Assembly: GCF_008123515.1 (NCBI RefSeq)
Contig: NZ_VSSR01000029.1
Location: 62,001 to 126,000, forward strand
Direction: 5' to 3'
Length of the DNA stretch: 64,000 bases
Source: Bradyrhizobium cytisi
GTDB taxonomy: Bacteria; Pseudomonadota; Alphaproteobacteria; Rhizobiales; Xanthobacteraceae
In this document: positions 35,072-44,025 of the stretch, piece by piece
How positions within the stretch are numbered: the stretch's first letter is position 1
Layout: each line of letters starts with the position of its first letter
Translations under genes and position numbers: made by a program
Notes under the pieces: generated by a model
What the model was told of the DNA's origin: nothing
What the model saw: the letters and a program-made list of their open reading frames with translations, nothing else
The model's database searches: none

Positions 35072-35458
35072 CTATTTCTTGCCGCCGAGGCCCTCAGGCC
35101 GCTCAGCCCGCGATTGAGCCGCTGCCTCGCCGGCGCGGCGGAAGACGGTCTCCATCAGCCATTGCTCGTTGGGAAAGTGCTCCGCCCATTCATCCCAGCC
35201 GGAGTGCCTGCGATATTGTCCGAGACGTCCGGACGCCAGCACATCCTCCCTGCTGACCGAGACGCGGCGGTCGCAATCGGGGGCGACGTAGATCGCATCT
35301 GCACGGCAATAGAGCTCGCACATGAAGCAGGTCTGGCAATCCTCGACGCGCGCGAGAACCGGCAAGCCGTCGGTGCCGGGATCGAGCACATTGGCCGGGC
35401 ACACCTCGATGCAGGCCCCGCAATCCGTGCAGCGCTCCGCGACGATGAGCTCAATCAT
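35072..35458 (-). CDS. 2x[4Fe-4S] ferredoxin-like protein (AprB-like)
   Basis: The 128-residue protein has two complete cluster motifs: Cys10-13-16-20 ('CTDCGACIEVC') and Cys41-44-47-51 ('CQTCFMCELYC'), each ending in or near Pro or Arg. A 75-residue tail, rich in Trp, Arg and Glu, follows, longer than in plain ferredoxins and reminiscent of AprB-type subunits. Its start overlaps the 3' end of the FAD oxidoreductase gene (ATGA at 35455-35458), so the two are translationally coupled and probably form one enzyme in which the ferredoxin passes electrons to or from FAD. Confidence 0.85.
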   Translation of the reverse strand: MIELIVAERCTDCGACIEVCPANVLDPGTDGLPVLARVEDCQTCFMCELYCRADAIYVAPDCDRRVSVSREDVLASGRLGQYRRHSGWDEWAEHFPNEQWLMETVFRRAGEAAAQSRAERPEGLGGKK

Positions 35459-37065
35459 GACGTCGTCTCGAGTTGACCAGGTTGGGCGCTTGCAGATGGA
35501 CGATCCAGCGCGACCCAGACCTGGTCCAGTCCGCCGCTGAGCAGGCGCGCGGCCAATCGCGGATCTCGTGCGGGATAATCCTCACGACGGTGAAGTCCCC
35601 TGCTCTCATCACGCGCTGCCGCGGTCGCAACGGACCACCGCGCCGTGGCCAGCAACGCCGCTGTCTCGCGCAAGGCGATCGAGCCCGCCTGTCCGTGATT
35701 GGCCACCTCACTCCATAAATCTTCGAGTGTTTGCGAAGAGGCCGCGAGCCCTGCCCCGGTGCGGAACAAGTTCTTGTCGAACGGATGCATCTCGGCGCGC
35801 ACGCGGTCCCTGGTTGCGGCCACGTCAATGTCCTGTGGCCGGCCATGCGGACGTAGCCCGGCACGTCCAAGCGGGGTGAGCTCCGCAGAACGACTCTTCA
35901 TGCTGCGCGCGACGCGCGCGGCCGCGGTTCCTGCGAATACGCCGGACGACAGCGCCCACGCCGAGTTGACATTGCCGCCGCCGGAAATCGCGCCCGCGAC
36001 CTTTTCGCGCGATGCGTTGTCGCCTGCGACGAACAGTCCCGGCACCGACGTAGCGCCGTTCACATCATGGACGCGCACACCGCCAATACCGCGGATTGTG
36101 CCGTCGTTGTGCAGGGTGACTTCGAACCGGTCGCGGTAGGGATCGATGCCCCAGCGGTCGAACACCAGCGGCACGTTCGGCGAGATCGTATGCAACCGCG
36201 CCTTGACGTCATCAGGCAGACGCTGCAGCGTGCAATAGACCGGGCCGCGCTGGAGCGCGCGGGCCAGGCGGACGGTCTGGTCGGGGCCGAAGGGAAGATC
36301 GAGCTCGCCCCCGTCGGCGTCGTAGTAGGTCGCGAACGCATAGGCCATGCTTCGCGTCATCGTCGAATGCGCCGGCGCAATGGTGTAGGCCGCGGTGAAC
36401 TCCATGCCGGACATCTCCGCGCCGGCCTCCGCCGCCATGAGATAGCCGTCGCCCGTGTTGGTTCGCGATCCCAGCAGATGGGACAGGAAGCTGGTCCCGC
36501 CGGCCGCGAGCACCACGGCCCCTGCCTCGACCCGATAAGCGCGGCTGCCATCCTGCCGACGCTGGCCACGGGCACCGCCGATCGAGCCGTCGCATCGTGC
36601 CAAAAGTTCAAGAACGGGCGATTGATCGAGGATCGTGACGCCGTAGCTCAGCACCTGCTGCCGCAGGGCGCGCATGTATTCGGGCCCGCGCACGGCGCGG
36701 TAGTTCACCCGCCCTTCGTCATCGGTCCCGAACTTATAATAGCGCGCGAGGGTCGGCAGCGTGCGCCAAGTCTGGTCGAGGATGCGATACATCCAGTCTG
36801 CTTCGCCAAGACCGAGGCCGGCGGCGATACGATTCGCGACGGCCGCGTCTCGCGCCGCGGCAGGATCCGGCGGCACCCACCAATGGCCGGGCCCTGCGGC
36901 AGCCGTGACGCCGCTGGTGCCGCAATAACCCTTGTCGGCCAGCACGACTTTCGCCCCCGCCTGCGCGGCGGATGTCGCGGCCCAGGCCCCCGCCATACCG
37001 CCACCGACGATCAGCACGTCGGTCGTGATCGACAACAGTTCTGGAAAAGCGGCCAATTTGCTCAA
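35455..37065 (-). CDS. FAD-dependent oxidoreductase (fumarate reductase/AprA-like)
   Basis: This flavoprotein of about 536 residues has the dinucleotide motif 'DVLIVGGGMAGAWAATSAAQAG' shown here in part: 'VLIVGGGMAGAWAA' near residue 16. Later blocks are 'EAGAVVLAAGGTSFLSHLLG' near 205, 'TNTGDGYLMAAEAGAEMSG' near 225 and 'VPGLFVAGDNASREKVAG' near 345, typical of succinate dehydrogenase or APS-reductase-type flavin subunits. The TTG at 37065 gives the usual short N-terminus and lies 14 bases after the sulfhydrylase stop; the frame is open to 37164 but runs into that gene. With the coupled ferredoxin gene it makes an AprBA-like pair in a sulfur-related neighbourhood. Its substrate is unknown. 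Confidence 0.82.
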   Translation of the reverse strand: MSKLAAFPELLSITTDVLIVGGGMAGAWAATSAAQAGAKVVLADKGYCGTSGVTAAAGPGHWWVPPDPAAARDAAVANRIAAGLGLGEADWMYRILDQTWRTLPTLARYYKFGTDDEGRVNYRAVRGPEYMRALRQQVLSYGVTILDQSPVLELLARCDGSIGGARGQRRQDGSRAYRVEAGAVVLAAGGTSFLSHLLGSRTNTGDGYLMAAEAGAEMSGMEFTAAYTIAPAHSTMTRSMAYAFATYYDADGGELDLPFGPDQTVRLARALQRGPVYCTLQRLPDDVKARLHTISPNVPLVFDRWGIDPYRDRFEVTLHNDGTIRGIGGVRVHDVNGATSVPGLFVAGDNASREKVAGAISGGGNVNSAWALSSGVFAGTAAARVARSMKSRSAELTPLGRAGLRPHGRPQDIDVAATRDRVRAEMHPFDKNLFRTGAGLAASSQTLEDLWSEVANHGQAGSIALRETAALLATARWSVATAAARDESRGLHRREDYPARDPRLAARLLSGGLDQVWVALDRPSASAQPGQLETTS

Positions 37066-37078
37066 CCGGGTCCGCGTT

Positions 37079-38404
37079 TCACGCCGCCTTGCGTGTACCA
37101 GCGCCGGCGTCGGCCTGTGCCAGCGCCTGACCGAGATCCGCGAGGATATCGTCGGGATGCTCAATCCCGACCGACAGGCGGACGTAGCCGGGCGTGACGC
37201 CGGCGGCGAGCTGCTCAGCGGCAGTCAGCTGCTGATGCGTCGTTGAGGCCGGATGAATGGCCAACGAGCGGGCGTCGCCGATATTGGCGACGTGATAGAA
37301 TAGCTTGAGCGCATCGATGAATCGCCGGCCGGCTTCGACGCCCCCTTTCAGCTCGAAGCCGACCAGCCCGCCAAAGCCGCCCTTCAGATAGGCGTCCGCC
37401 CTGCGCCGGTTCTCCCCGCTTTGCAGTCCGGGGAAGATCACGTTCGAAACCAAGGCGTGCCTGGCGAGGAAGTTGGCGACCTTGACCGCATTCTCGTTGT
37501 GCTGCCGGATGCGCAGCGGCAGGGTTTCGAGACCCTGAATGAACTGAAAAGCATTTTGTGGCGCGATCGACGCGCCCAGATCCCGCAACAGCTTGACGCG
37601 AGCCCGCAGGATGTAGGCGATCGGACCGAGCGGCTTCGCGGCCTCAGTCCAGATCGCGCCGTGATAGGCCTCGTCGGGCTTATTCAGAAGCGGGAAGCGG
37701 TCCGCATGTGCCGCCCAGTCGAAATTGCCGCCATCGACGATGGCGCCACCGATCGCGGTGCCATGGCCACCGATATATTTGGTCGTGGAATAGACAATCA
37801 CGGCAGCGCCGTGCTCAAACGGTCGCGCGATCAGGGGCGACGCCGTGTTGTCCAGGATGAGCGGAACGCCGAGCGAGCGGCCGATATCCGCGACTTCCTT
37901 GATCGGAAAGACATTCAGCTTCGGGTTTGGGAGCGTCTCGCCGAAATAGGCTCGCGTCTTTGCGTCCGTGGCCCGACGAAAATTCTCGGGATCGGAAGGA
38001 TCGACAAAGCGGACCTCGATGCCGAACTGCTTCAAAGTCTGCGACAGCAACGTCCAGGTACCGCCGTAAAGATCAGTGGAGGACACGATGTTGTCGCCGG
38101 CCTGGGCAATGTTGAAGATCGCGAAGGCGGAAGCCGTCTGCCCGGAGGCAACTGCGAGGGCGGCTGCCCCGCCCTCAAGTGCGGCAAGCCGATCCTCGAA
38201 GGCCTGCTGGGTCGGATTTCCTATACGGGTGTAGATCGGGCCAAGCTGCTCGAGCGCGAACAGGCGCGAGGCGTGATCCGTGCTTTCGAACTGGAATGAT
38301 GTGGTCTGGTAGATCGGAACCGCCACCGCACCGGTGGCGGGGTCGGTGCGGTACGATCCACCATGCAACGCCAGCGTCTCGAAGTTCCGGGTCTCCAACG
38401 CCAT
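37079..38404 (-). CDS. O-acetylhomoserine/O-acetylserine sulfhydrylase family protein
   Basis: This 441-residue PLP enzyme of the Cys/Met metabolism family should join sulfide with O-acetylhomoserine (or O-acetylserine) to make homocysteine or cysteine. The PLP lysine is in 'VYSTTKYIGGHGTAIGG' near residue 208. 'RIGNPTQQAFEDRLAALEGG' near 60 and 'ALAVASGQTASAFAIFNIAQ' near 85 are typical. The ATG at 38404 follows AAAGGGAA. It is the first gene of a likely operon with the FAD oxidoreductase and ferredoxin, which points to sulfide or organosulfur as the common theme. Confidence 0.92.
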   Translation of the reverse strand: MALETRNFETLALHGGSYRTDPATGAVAVPIYQTTSFQFESTDHASRLFALEQLGPIYTRIGNPTQQAFEDRLAALEGGAAALAVASGQTASAFAIFNIAQAGDNIVSSTDLYGGTWTLLSQTLKQFGIEVRFVDPSDPENFRRATDAKTRAYFGETLPNPKLNVFPIKEVADIGRSLGVPLILDNTASPLIARPFEHGAAVIVYSTTKYIGGHGTAIGGAIVDGGNFDWAAHADRFPLLNKPDEAYHGAIWTEAAKPLGPIAYILRARVKLLRDLGASIAPQNAFQFIQGLETLPLRIRQHNENAVKVANFLARHALVSNVIFPGLQSGENRRRADAYLKGGFGGLVGFELKGGVEAGRRFIDALKLFYHVANIGDARSLAIHPASTTHQQLTAAEQLAAGVTPGYVRLSVGIEHPDDILADLGQALAQADAGAGTRKAA

Positions 38405-38648
38405 CTTCAATTCCCTTTCGATCTCCAGAGCGCGCGGCAAGCCGTGCTTGTCGACGAAGATGATGCGGTTGGATTCTTCGGCTGTCGAGCGTGTCAGAAA
38501 AATAGCGATGCGCGTCCTGTATCAACGCCGCTTCGTAACGCGTTTCTTTCCACGCCTCCGCTGAATTGGAAAAAAACTCGCTCACGCAAAATGCTAAAAA
38601 TGGTCGGGCGGACGAGATGTTCTTCGCAATCGACGATCGGACGAGACC
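38405..38648. other. Spacer upstream of sulfhydrylase and monooxygenase remnant
   Basis: About 240 bases separate the sulfhydrylase start from the divergent monooxygenase remnant. A run of seven A at 38570-38576 and an AT-rich patch could be promoter material, but no clear -35/-10 pair, operator or SAM-II riboswitch core could be recognised. Confidence 0.4.
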
Positions 38649-38786
38649 ATGACGAGACCGCGCGAGCTGCGCGTCAACGCTTTCAACATGACCGCGCCGA
38701 GCCACAACTGGGCCGGCCTATGGTCTCATCCGCGCGGCGAGCACGAGATCAACGGCACGCCCCTGCCCGCGAAGAGCTTCTCCTGA
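38649..38786 (+). pseudogene. Truncated LLM-class flavin monooxygenase (N-terminus only)
   Basis: An ATG at 38649 opens a 45-codon frame: 'MTRPRELRVNAFNMTAPSHN' then 'WAGLWSHPRGE'. This is the characteristic beginning of NtaA/DmoA-type FMN-dependent monooxygenases, which normally run to about 450 residues. The similarity ends after about 32 codons and the frame stops at 38786. No continuation was found in other frames. The next gene encodes a flavin reductase, the usual partner, so a monooxygenase gene has been lost here by deletion. Confidence 0.6.
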
Positions 38787-38830
38787 GAGCGAACAGGCCG
38801 ATCCACGGCGTCCGATGCGAGGAGCGACAG

Positions 38831-39403
38831 ATGGGAAAGTCCGACATTCATCTGGTCAGCGGCGATGACGAGGTCGAGAACCAGTTTCGAGCCGTGATGC
38901 GGCGCCTGGCCGGCGGCGTCACCATCATCACGGCCGGCTGCGACGAGGACATCACCGGCATGACGGTGACGTCCCTGACGTCGCTCAGCGCCAGTCCGCC
39001 GCGGCTGCTGGTCAGCGTCAACCGGCAGGCCTCGTCCTTCGCTCGAATAGCGCGTTACGGCGTATTCGGCGTCAACGTTCTGGGATCTGACCAGCAGGCT
39101 CTTGCCGGGCGTTTCAGCGACGGCAGCTTGAAGGGCCACGAGCGCTTCGACGGGATCCGATGGTCCGCGGGGGCGGCCGGCGTGCCGCTGCTTGGCGACA
39201 CCCTCGCAACCATCGAATGCAAGGTCGAGGAAATCATCGAGCGGCACTCGCATGGCATCATTATCGGCAGCCTGTTGAGCTTCGAGCTATCCCGCGAGCT
39301 GTCGGGCCTGGTGTACTGGAACGGCCAGTACATCAGGATCACACATGATTTCGACCTTGACCTCCTGGCCGAAATCAGCGTTCCGTTGGCCCATGTCAGA
39401 TAA
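38831..39403 (+). CDS. Flavin reductase family protein
   Basis: The 190-residue FMN/FAD reductase of the two-component monooxygenase type begins its domain at 'FRAVMRRLAGGVTIITAG' near residue 18, continues with 'GMTVTSLTSLSASPPRLLVS' and ends with 'LVYWNGQYIRI'. It supplies reduced flavin to an LLM monooxygenase. The likely original partner is the truncated gene just upstream; an intact LLM gene lies at 44.8 kb. The next ATG (39393) overlaps its stop, so the serine acetyltransferase is coupled to it. Confidence 0.9.
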   Translation: MGKSDIHLVSGDDEVENQFRAVMRRLAGGVTIITAGCDEDITGMTVTSLTSLSASPPRLLVSVNRQASSFARIARYGVFGVNVLGSDQQALAGRFSDGSLKGHERFDGIRWSAGAAGVPLLGDTLATIECKVEEIIERHSHGIIIGSLLSFELSRELSGLVYWNGQYIRITHDFDLDLLAEISVPLAHVR

Positions 39404-40308
39404 CCCTCCGGAATCGCCCAGCGGCGGGCGCTGGCAGCTTGACAGGATTGTCGCCGAGCTTCGCCTCTCGCGCGAAGAAACGCACAGCATCAGGCGCGAC
39501 GGAGGCGCGGCGCGCGCCCTCGCGCGAGGCGCTTCAGGCCATTCTGGATGGCCTCACCGAGGCGCTGTTTCCGAGGCATTACGGTCAGTTCGACCTCGAC
39601 GGCGAGAATATCGACTACTTCGTCGGCAATCGCCTGAGTATCGCCCTCGACGGGCTTTGCGACCAGATCCACCGCGGCGCGCGATTCGTCGGCGACGAGC
39701 TGATCCCGGGCTACCGGCGCGAGGACGCGGTCGCGCTGACGCGGCAGTTCGGCGAGCGCCTGCCCGTGGTGCGCGGCCTGCTGATCTCCGATTTGAGAGC
39801 CGCCTTCGTCGGCGATCCCGCAGCCAGGAATTTTCCGGAGATCCTGATCGGATATCCGGGCATGACGGCGATCATCCATCACCGGCTGGCACATATCCTT
39901 GATGGGCTCAATGCGCGCTTGATCGCCCGGCTTGTCGCGGAGATCGCTCATACCAGAACCGGGATCGACATTCATCCCGGCGCCAGCATCGGATCCGGCT
40001 TCTTCATCGATCACGGCACCGGCGTGGTGATCGGTGAGACCGCGATCATCGGCGACAATGTCCGTATCTATCAGGCCGTGACGCTCGGCGCGCGCCACTT
40101 TCCGACCAACGATGATGGCCATCTGATCAAGGGCGATGCACGGCATCCGATCGTCGAGGACGACGTCGTGATTTATGCCGGTGCAACCATCCTCGGCCGG
40201 ATCACGATCGGCCGGGGCGCGACGATCGGCGGCAACGTCTGGGTCACCCAGGACGTGCCGCCGAACAGCATCGTGACGCAGGCCACCGCCCGCAACAAGC
40301 AGGGTTAG
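39393..40308 (+). CDS. Serine O-acetyltransferase (EpsC/CysE-like), apparent N-terminal frameshift
   Basis: The family N-terminus is read from the ATG at 39393 ('WQLDRIVAELRLSREETHSI') but the rest lies in another frame ('RRAPSREALQAILDGL' onward). Removing one G in the G-rich stretch 39501-39505 joins them into a normal protein of about 305 residues. Without that, translation would need the unsupported TTG at 39439. The C-terminal left-handed beta-helix is intact: 'HPGASIGSGFFIDHGTGVVI' and 'GATILGRITIGRGATIGG'. The enzyme makes O-acetylserine for sulfide fixation, matching the sulfhydrylase nearby. It may be a real frameshift (pseudogene) or a sequence error. Its stop overlaps the convergent permease stop. 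Confidence 0.78.
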
Positions 40309-41171
40309 GCGGCCGGCGCCTTCCAGCGCATCAGGCGGCGTTCCAGCGCCTCGAGGATCGCGTTGAAGACGAGGCCGATCACGGTAATCCCCAGGATGCC
40401 AAAATACATCTGTGGGATCAGAAAGCTGTACTGGCTGTTGATGATGAGATAGCCGAGCCCGGATTTCGCGCCGACCATCTCGGATGCGACCAGCACCAGC
40501 ATCGCGGAGGCGCTCGCCAACCGTATACCGACGAAGATCGTCGGCAGCGACGCCGGCAGGATCACTTTGCGGAACAGCTGGCTCGGCGTCGCCCCCATCG
40601 TCCGTGCGGACTTAATCAAGAGCGGATCAACCTGACGCACGGCCGCGATTGTATTGAGCAGCAGCGGCCATGCGCAGCTATAGACCACCATGGTGACCTT
40701 CGAGAGCTCGCCAATCCCGAGCAGCAGGATGAAGACCGGCAGCAACGCCAGCGGGGCCGTGTTGCGCGCAATCTCGATGATCTGGTTCAGGAAGTCGCCG
40801 AGCCGGGCGTACCACCCGGTGACCAACCCGAGCGGCACGACCAGGACGACTGCGATCAGGAAGCCGCTGAGCGCTCGTAGCATGCTTGCGGCAACATCGT
40901 CGTAAAGCTCTCCCGTCTGAGCAAGCTGCCAGCCGGCCGCGATCACCTCCGAGAACGGGGGCAGGAACGTCACATCCACCAGCCCGAGCCGCGGAACGAT
41001 CTCCCATGTCGCAAAAAACAACAGCACCAACAGAGAGCGCAGCCCAATGGCGCCGAATCCTTTCACGAGGCTCCCCGTCGCCGCCGAGAGCGGGCCAGCG
41101 CGTTGCCTAGCCCGATCCTTCGGGCTCCCCTCGGCGAGCTCCAGCAGCGTCAGGATCTCCAGATTAGACAT
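40305..41171 (-). CDS. Taurine/sulfonate-type ABC transporter permease
   Basis: The 288-residue permease of the NitT/TauT group (SsuC/TauC-like) has about six spans and the cytoplasmic EAA loop as 'KSARTMGATPSQLFRKVILP' near residue 180. The ATG at 41171 has AAGGAGG upstream; the longer open frame is not used. Its start overlaps the ATPase stop. A 40-residue N-terminal polar stretch before the first span is longer than in SsuC. It forms the channel for the binding protein and ATPase encoded just upstream. Confidence 0.92.
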   Translation of the reverse strand: MSNLEILTLLELAEGSPKDRARQRAGPLSAATGSLVKGFGAIGLRSLLVLLFFATWEIVPRLGLVDVTFLPPFSEVIAAGWQLAQTGELYDDVAASMLRALSGFLIAVVLVVPLGLVTGWYARLGDFLNQIIEIARNTAPLALLPVFILLLGIGELSKVTMVVYSCAWPLLLNTIAAVRQVDPLLIKSARTMGATPSQLFRKVILPASLPTIFVGIRLASASAMLVLVASEMVGAKSGLGYLIINSQYSFLIPQMYFGILGITVIGLVFNAILEALERRLMRWKAPAA

Positions 41172-42024
41172 GAGCCACCTCCTTCGTCTTTGCGGCAAGC
41201 TCGCCTTCAGCTGCAATTACCTGAGCCCCTTGCGCCTTCAGCACCTCGTCGCGCAGCAAGGACCACACCGCGTGCCTGACATGCCCGAACTGCGGCAGTG
41301 ACCGGACGTCTTCGGTCTCGCTGTGCAGTTCATCGGGAATGTCGACGATCTGCTTGATGCGGCCGGGACGCGAGGTCATCACCGCCACGCGCTGGCCGAG
41401 CACGACGGCCTCATCGATGCCGTGCGTGATGAACAGGATGGTCTTCCCGGTGCTGCGCCAGATCCGCAGCAGCTCGCCCTGAAGCGTCTCGCGCGTCTGT
41501 GCGTCCAGCGCCGCAAAGGGCTCGTCCATCAGCAGCACCTCGGGGTCGTAGGCGAGACTGCGCGCGATCGCGACGCGTTGCTTCATGCCGCCGGAGAGCT
41601 CGTGCGGATAACGGTCGGCAAAGCCGGACAGTCCGACCAGATCGAGGTAGTGCAACGCCTTCTCCCGCCGCTCCCTGGCTTTCAGGCCGGCAATGTCGAG
41701 CCCGAATTCGACGTTCTGCGCGGCCGTGCGCCAGGGGAACAGCGCGTATTGCTGGAATACAATACCGCGATCGCGCGCAGCTCCTTCGATGACCTTGCCG
41801 TCGAGGAGGATACGCCCGCTACTCGGCGCCGTCAGGCCACCGAGCAGGTCCAGCAGGGTTGACTTGCCGCACCCGCTCGGCCCAACCAGGGCAAGGAATT
41901 CGCCGGTCCGAACATCCAGCGTAATGTCGTCCAGCGCGGTGAAGCGTTGCGCCGGCCCACCATCCTCGCCGCGCACCGAAAAATCCTTGCAGACATGCTC
42001 GAAGCGGATCTTGGCCCTCGTCAT
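41164..42024 (-). CDS. Taurine/sulfonate-type ABC transporter ATP-binding protein
   Basis: This 286-residue ATPase of the SsuB/TauB group has Walker A 'GPSGCGKSTLLDLLGG' near residue 50, signature 'LSGGMKQRVAIARSL' near 145, Walker B 'VLLMDEPFAALDAQ' near 168 and the switch His in 'FITHGIDEA' near 203. A C-terminal extension of about 40 residues is typical of the family. The ATG overlaps the binding-protein stop. It energises uptake of a sulfonate-like solute. Confidence 0.93.
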   Translation of the reverse strand: MTRAKIRFEHVCKDFSVRGEDGGPAQRFTALDDITLDVRTGEFLALVGPSGCGKSTLLDLLGGLTAPSSGRILLDGKVIEGAARDRGIVFQQYALFPWRTAAQNVEFGLDIAGLKARERREKALHYLDLVGLSGFADRYPHELSGGMKQRVAIARSLAYDPEVLLMDEPFAALDAQTRETLQGELLRIWRSTGKTILFITHGIDEAVVLGQRVAVMTSRPGRIKQIVDIPDELHSETEDVRSLPQFGHVRHAVWSLLRDEVLKAQGAQVIAAEGELAAKTKEVAHV

Positions 42025-43085
42025 TTGGCCTCCGCGGTCTTGCCCGGGCGGAAATAATTGAACTCGTTGGTATAGAGGTCCGACGGCTTGAACTGGTCCT
42101 GCTTCAACAAGCCATCCTTGACCAGCCAGTCGATCCACACCTGCAGCTCGGCGTCGCTGATCACGCCGCCTCTGGTCGCTATGCCCGTGCTCTTCCAGTA
42201 TTTGATCGGCGTGGCGTCCTCGTTGCGCTTTCGCTCGGCGATGATGCGTTCGAAGCGGGCCCGGACCTCCTCAGGCGGGGTGGTCTGCGCCCAGGCAATG
42301 GCCCGCGAGACGCCTTCGATCAACGCCCGGGAGGTGTTGGGATTGTCCTTGATGAATTTGTCCCGGAGCACGTAAGACCCCCCGGTGAAGTTTCCGAAGA
42401 TGTCCGTATCCGCAAACAGCCTGCGGATGCCGCCGCGTTCGAGTGCCTTGTCGCGCAACACGCCATTGAGCGTGCTGACCTCGACCTGCCCCTGTCGCAG
42501 CGCCTGCTCGCCGGTGACGGGCGGAATCGCGACCAGCGTCACCTGCTTTGCCTCCGCCGGCGTCAAACCGTTGCGGGAGAGATATTCGCGCAGCACGAAC
42601 TCGAGATGCGCCCCTAACGTGTTGACAGCGACCTTCTTGCCGATCAGGTCCCGAGCGATCCTGATCGGGCTGTCCTCCTTCACGTAATAGCCGTTATAGG
42701 TGTTGTCGTCCGATCCGTAGTAGCCGACCACGGCCTTGATCGGCGCCTTGGCTGCGATCAGCTTGATGATCGCGCCATAGAACGCGCCGCCGATGTCGAT
42801 GTCGCCGGTGACGACTGTCTGGATGTCCTGCGGACCGCTGATGGTGTTGCCGACCCATTTCAGCTTCAGCGGCGCGAGATAGCCGAGGTCATCGGCCAGC
42901 TCGATGAACGTCACCTGGCCAGCCCAGCCCTGGTAGCGGATTTCGGTCTTTTCGAGCTGCGGCTCGGCCATGGCTTGGCCAATCAGGCCGGCCAGCGCGA
43001 TGCCAGCGAAAGCAAGCTGGCGGCCTCTTGCGCGCAGGTCCGCAACCAGACGGCGCAATGTGGAGATAGCGATTATCATTCTCAT
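42021..43085 (-). CDS. Taurine/sulfonate-type ABC transporter substrate-binding protein
   Basis: This 354-residue protein has a signal peptide ('LAFAGIALAGLIGQAMAE') and an NMT1/SsuA-like periplasmic fold: 'IRYQGWAGQVTFIELADDLG' near residue 50 and 'GKKVAVNTLGAHLEFVLREY' near 150. Start at the ATG 43085, with TTGGAG upstream; the frame is open further but enters the dioxygenase gene. Gene order dioxygenase, binding protein, ATPase, permease equals that of tau/ssu-type sulfur starvation operons, so the ligand is probably a sulfonate or sulfate ester, though this is inferred. Confidence 0.9.
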   Translation of the reverse strand: MRMIIAISTLRRLVADLRARGRQLAFAGIALAGLIGQAMAEPQLEKTEIRYQGWAGQVTFIELADDLGYLAPLKLKWVGNTISGPQDIQTVVTGDIDIGGAFYGAIIKLIAAKAPIKAVVGYYGSDDNTYNGYYVKEDSPIRIARDLIGKKVAVNTLGAHLEFVLREYLSRNGLTPAEAKQVTLVAIPPVTGEQALRQGQVEVSTLNGVLRDKALERGGIRRLFADTDIFGNFTGGSYVLRDKFIKDNPNTSRALIEGVSRAIAWAQTTPPEEVRARFERIIAERKRNEDATPIKYWKSTGIATRGGVISDAELQVWIDWLVKDGLLKQDQFKPSDLYTNEFNYFRPGKTAEAK

Positions 43086-43098
43086 AACTCCAACTCGT

Positions 43099-44025
43099 TC
43101 AGGCGGCTCTCGCCTGCGGCTTCGCCGCCTCGATGCGGGTGACGCTGTTGCGACCGTCGATGCTGACCGGCACCTCGCCATCGATGGTGGCCCGCCGGAC
43201 CACGCGGTGCTGGTCGCCGTAATCGTTCACGGCGTAGTGTTGGGTGGCACGATTATCCCAGATCACCACATCGCCTTGACGCCAGCTCCAGCGCACCGTG
43301 TTCTCGGGTGCGGTGATGTGGGATTGGAACAGGTCGAATAATTTCTGGCTGTCGTATTTCGACAGGCCGACGAAGCGCTGCACGAAATTGCCGAGCACCA
43401 GCGTGCGCTCTCCGGTTTCGGGATGGACGCGGACAACGGGATGCTCAGTCTCGTAGACCGTCGCCGTGAAGACCTCCTCGAATTGCTTCCGATCGGCTTC
43501 GCTTGCGCGGGTCTTGACCGCGTAGTCGTAGGCATTGCTGTGCACCGTCCAGAGCTCGTCCGCGAGCTTTCGCAGCGGCGCCGGCAGATCGAGATAGGAC
43601 GCGGCCGTGTTCGACCAGATCGTATCGCCACCGAACTCGGGGATCACGACGCCGCGCAGAACCGAGATCTTGGGATAGGCGTCGACGAAGGTGACATCGG
43701 TATGCCACTGGTCGGCGCGGCCACCGCCGCGTCCGGAATCGAGCTCCAGGATCGACGCCGTTCCTTTTGTCGCGCCAACCGTCGGATGCGGCACCAACTT
43801 GCCGAGCCGATGAGCAAACCGCTCCTGTTCGGCATCATCCAGATGGTTCTGGTCTCGGAAGAAGATGACTTTGTGCTCGAGGAGAACCTGGTTGATCGCC
43901 GCAATCGTCCGATCCGGCAGATCGCCAGAGAGCTTGATGTTCCTGATTTCGGCGCCGATGCGGGCCGACCGCTTGACGATATCCGAACGCGGAATGTCGT
44001 TGTCGATGGTGATTCCGTCAGTCAT
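43099..44025 (-). CDS. TauD/TfdA family Fe(II)/2-oxoglutarate dioxygenase
   Basis: The 308-residue enzyme should hydroxylate the carbon next to a sulfonate (or a similar group), releasing sulfite and an aldehyde. The iron triad is visible: HxD in 'QWHTDVTFVD' near residue 108 and the distal His in 'TQHYAVNDYGD' near 268, followed by the 2-oxoglutarate-binding Arg in 'HRVVRRATIDG'. It starts at the ATG 44025 and is the first gene of the sulfonate transporter operon, 13 bases before the binding-protein gene. Alkyl-sulfatase and taurine dioxygenases share this fold. Confidence 0.92.
   Translation of the reverse strand: MTDGITIDNDIPRSDIVKRSARIGAEIRNIKLSGDLPDRTIAAINQVLLEHKVIFFRDQNHLDDAEQERFAHRLGKLVPHPTVGATKGTASILELDSGRGGGRADQWHTDVTFVDAYPKISVLRGVVIPEFGGDTIWSNTAASYLDLPAPLRKLADELWTVHSNAYDYAVKTRASEADRKQFEEVFTATVYETEHPVVRVHPETGERTLVLGNFVQRFVGLSKYDSQKLFDLFQSHITAPENTVRWSWRQGDVVIWDNRATQHYAVNDYGDQHRVVRRATIDGEVPVSIDGRNSVTRIEAAKPQARAA

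Noticed and set aside
38405..38648. Possible SAM-II riboswitch before the sulfhydrylase gene
   Set aside because: A GCTAAAAATGG string resembles the SAM-II 3' end, but it lies on the plus strand, not in the sulfhydrylase leader, and the pairing GCG stems and the GATTTAA loop are missing.
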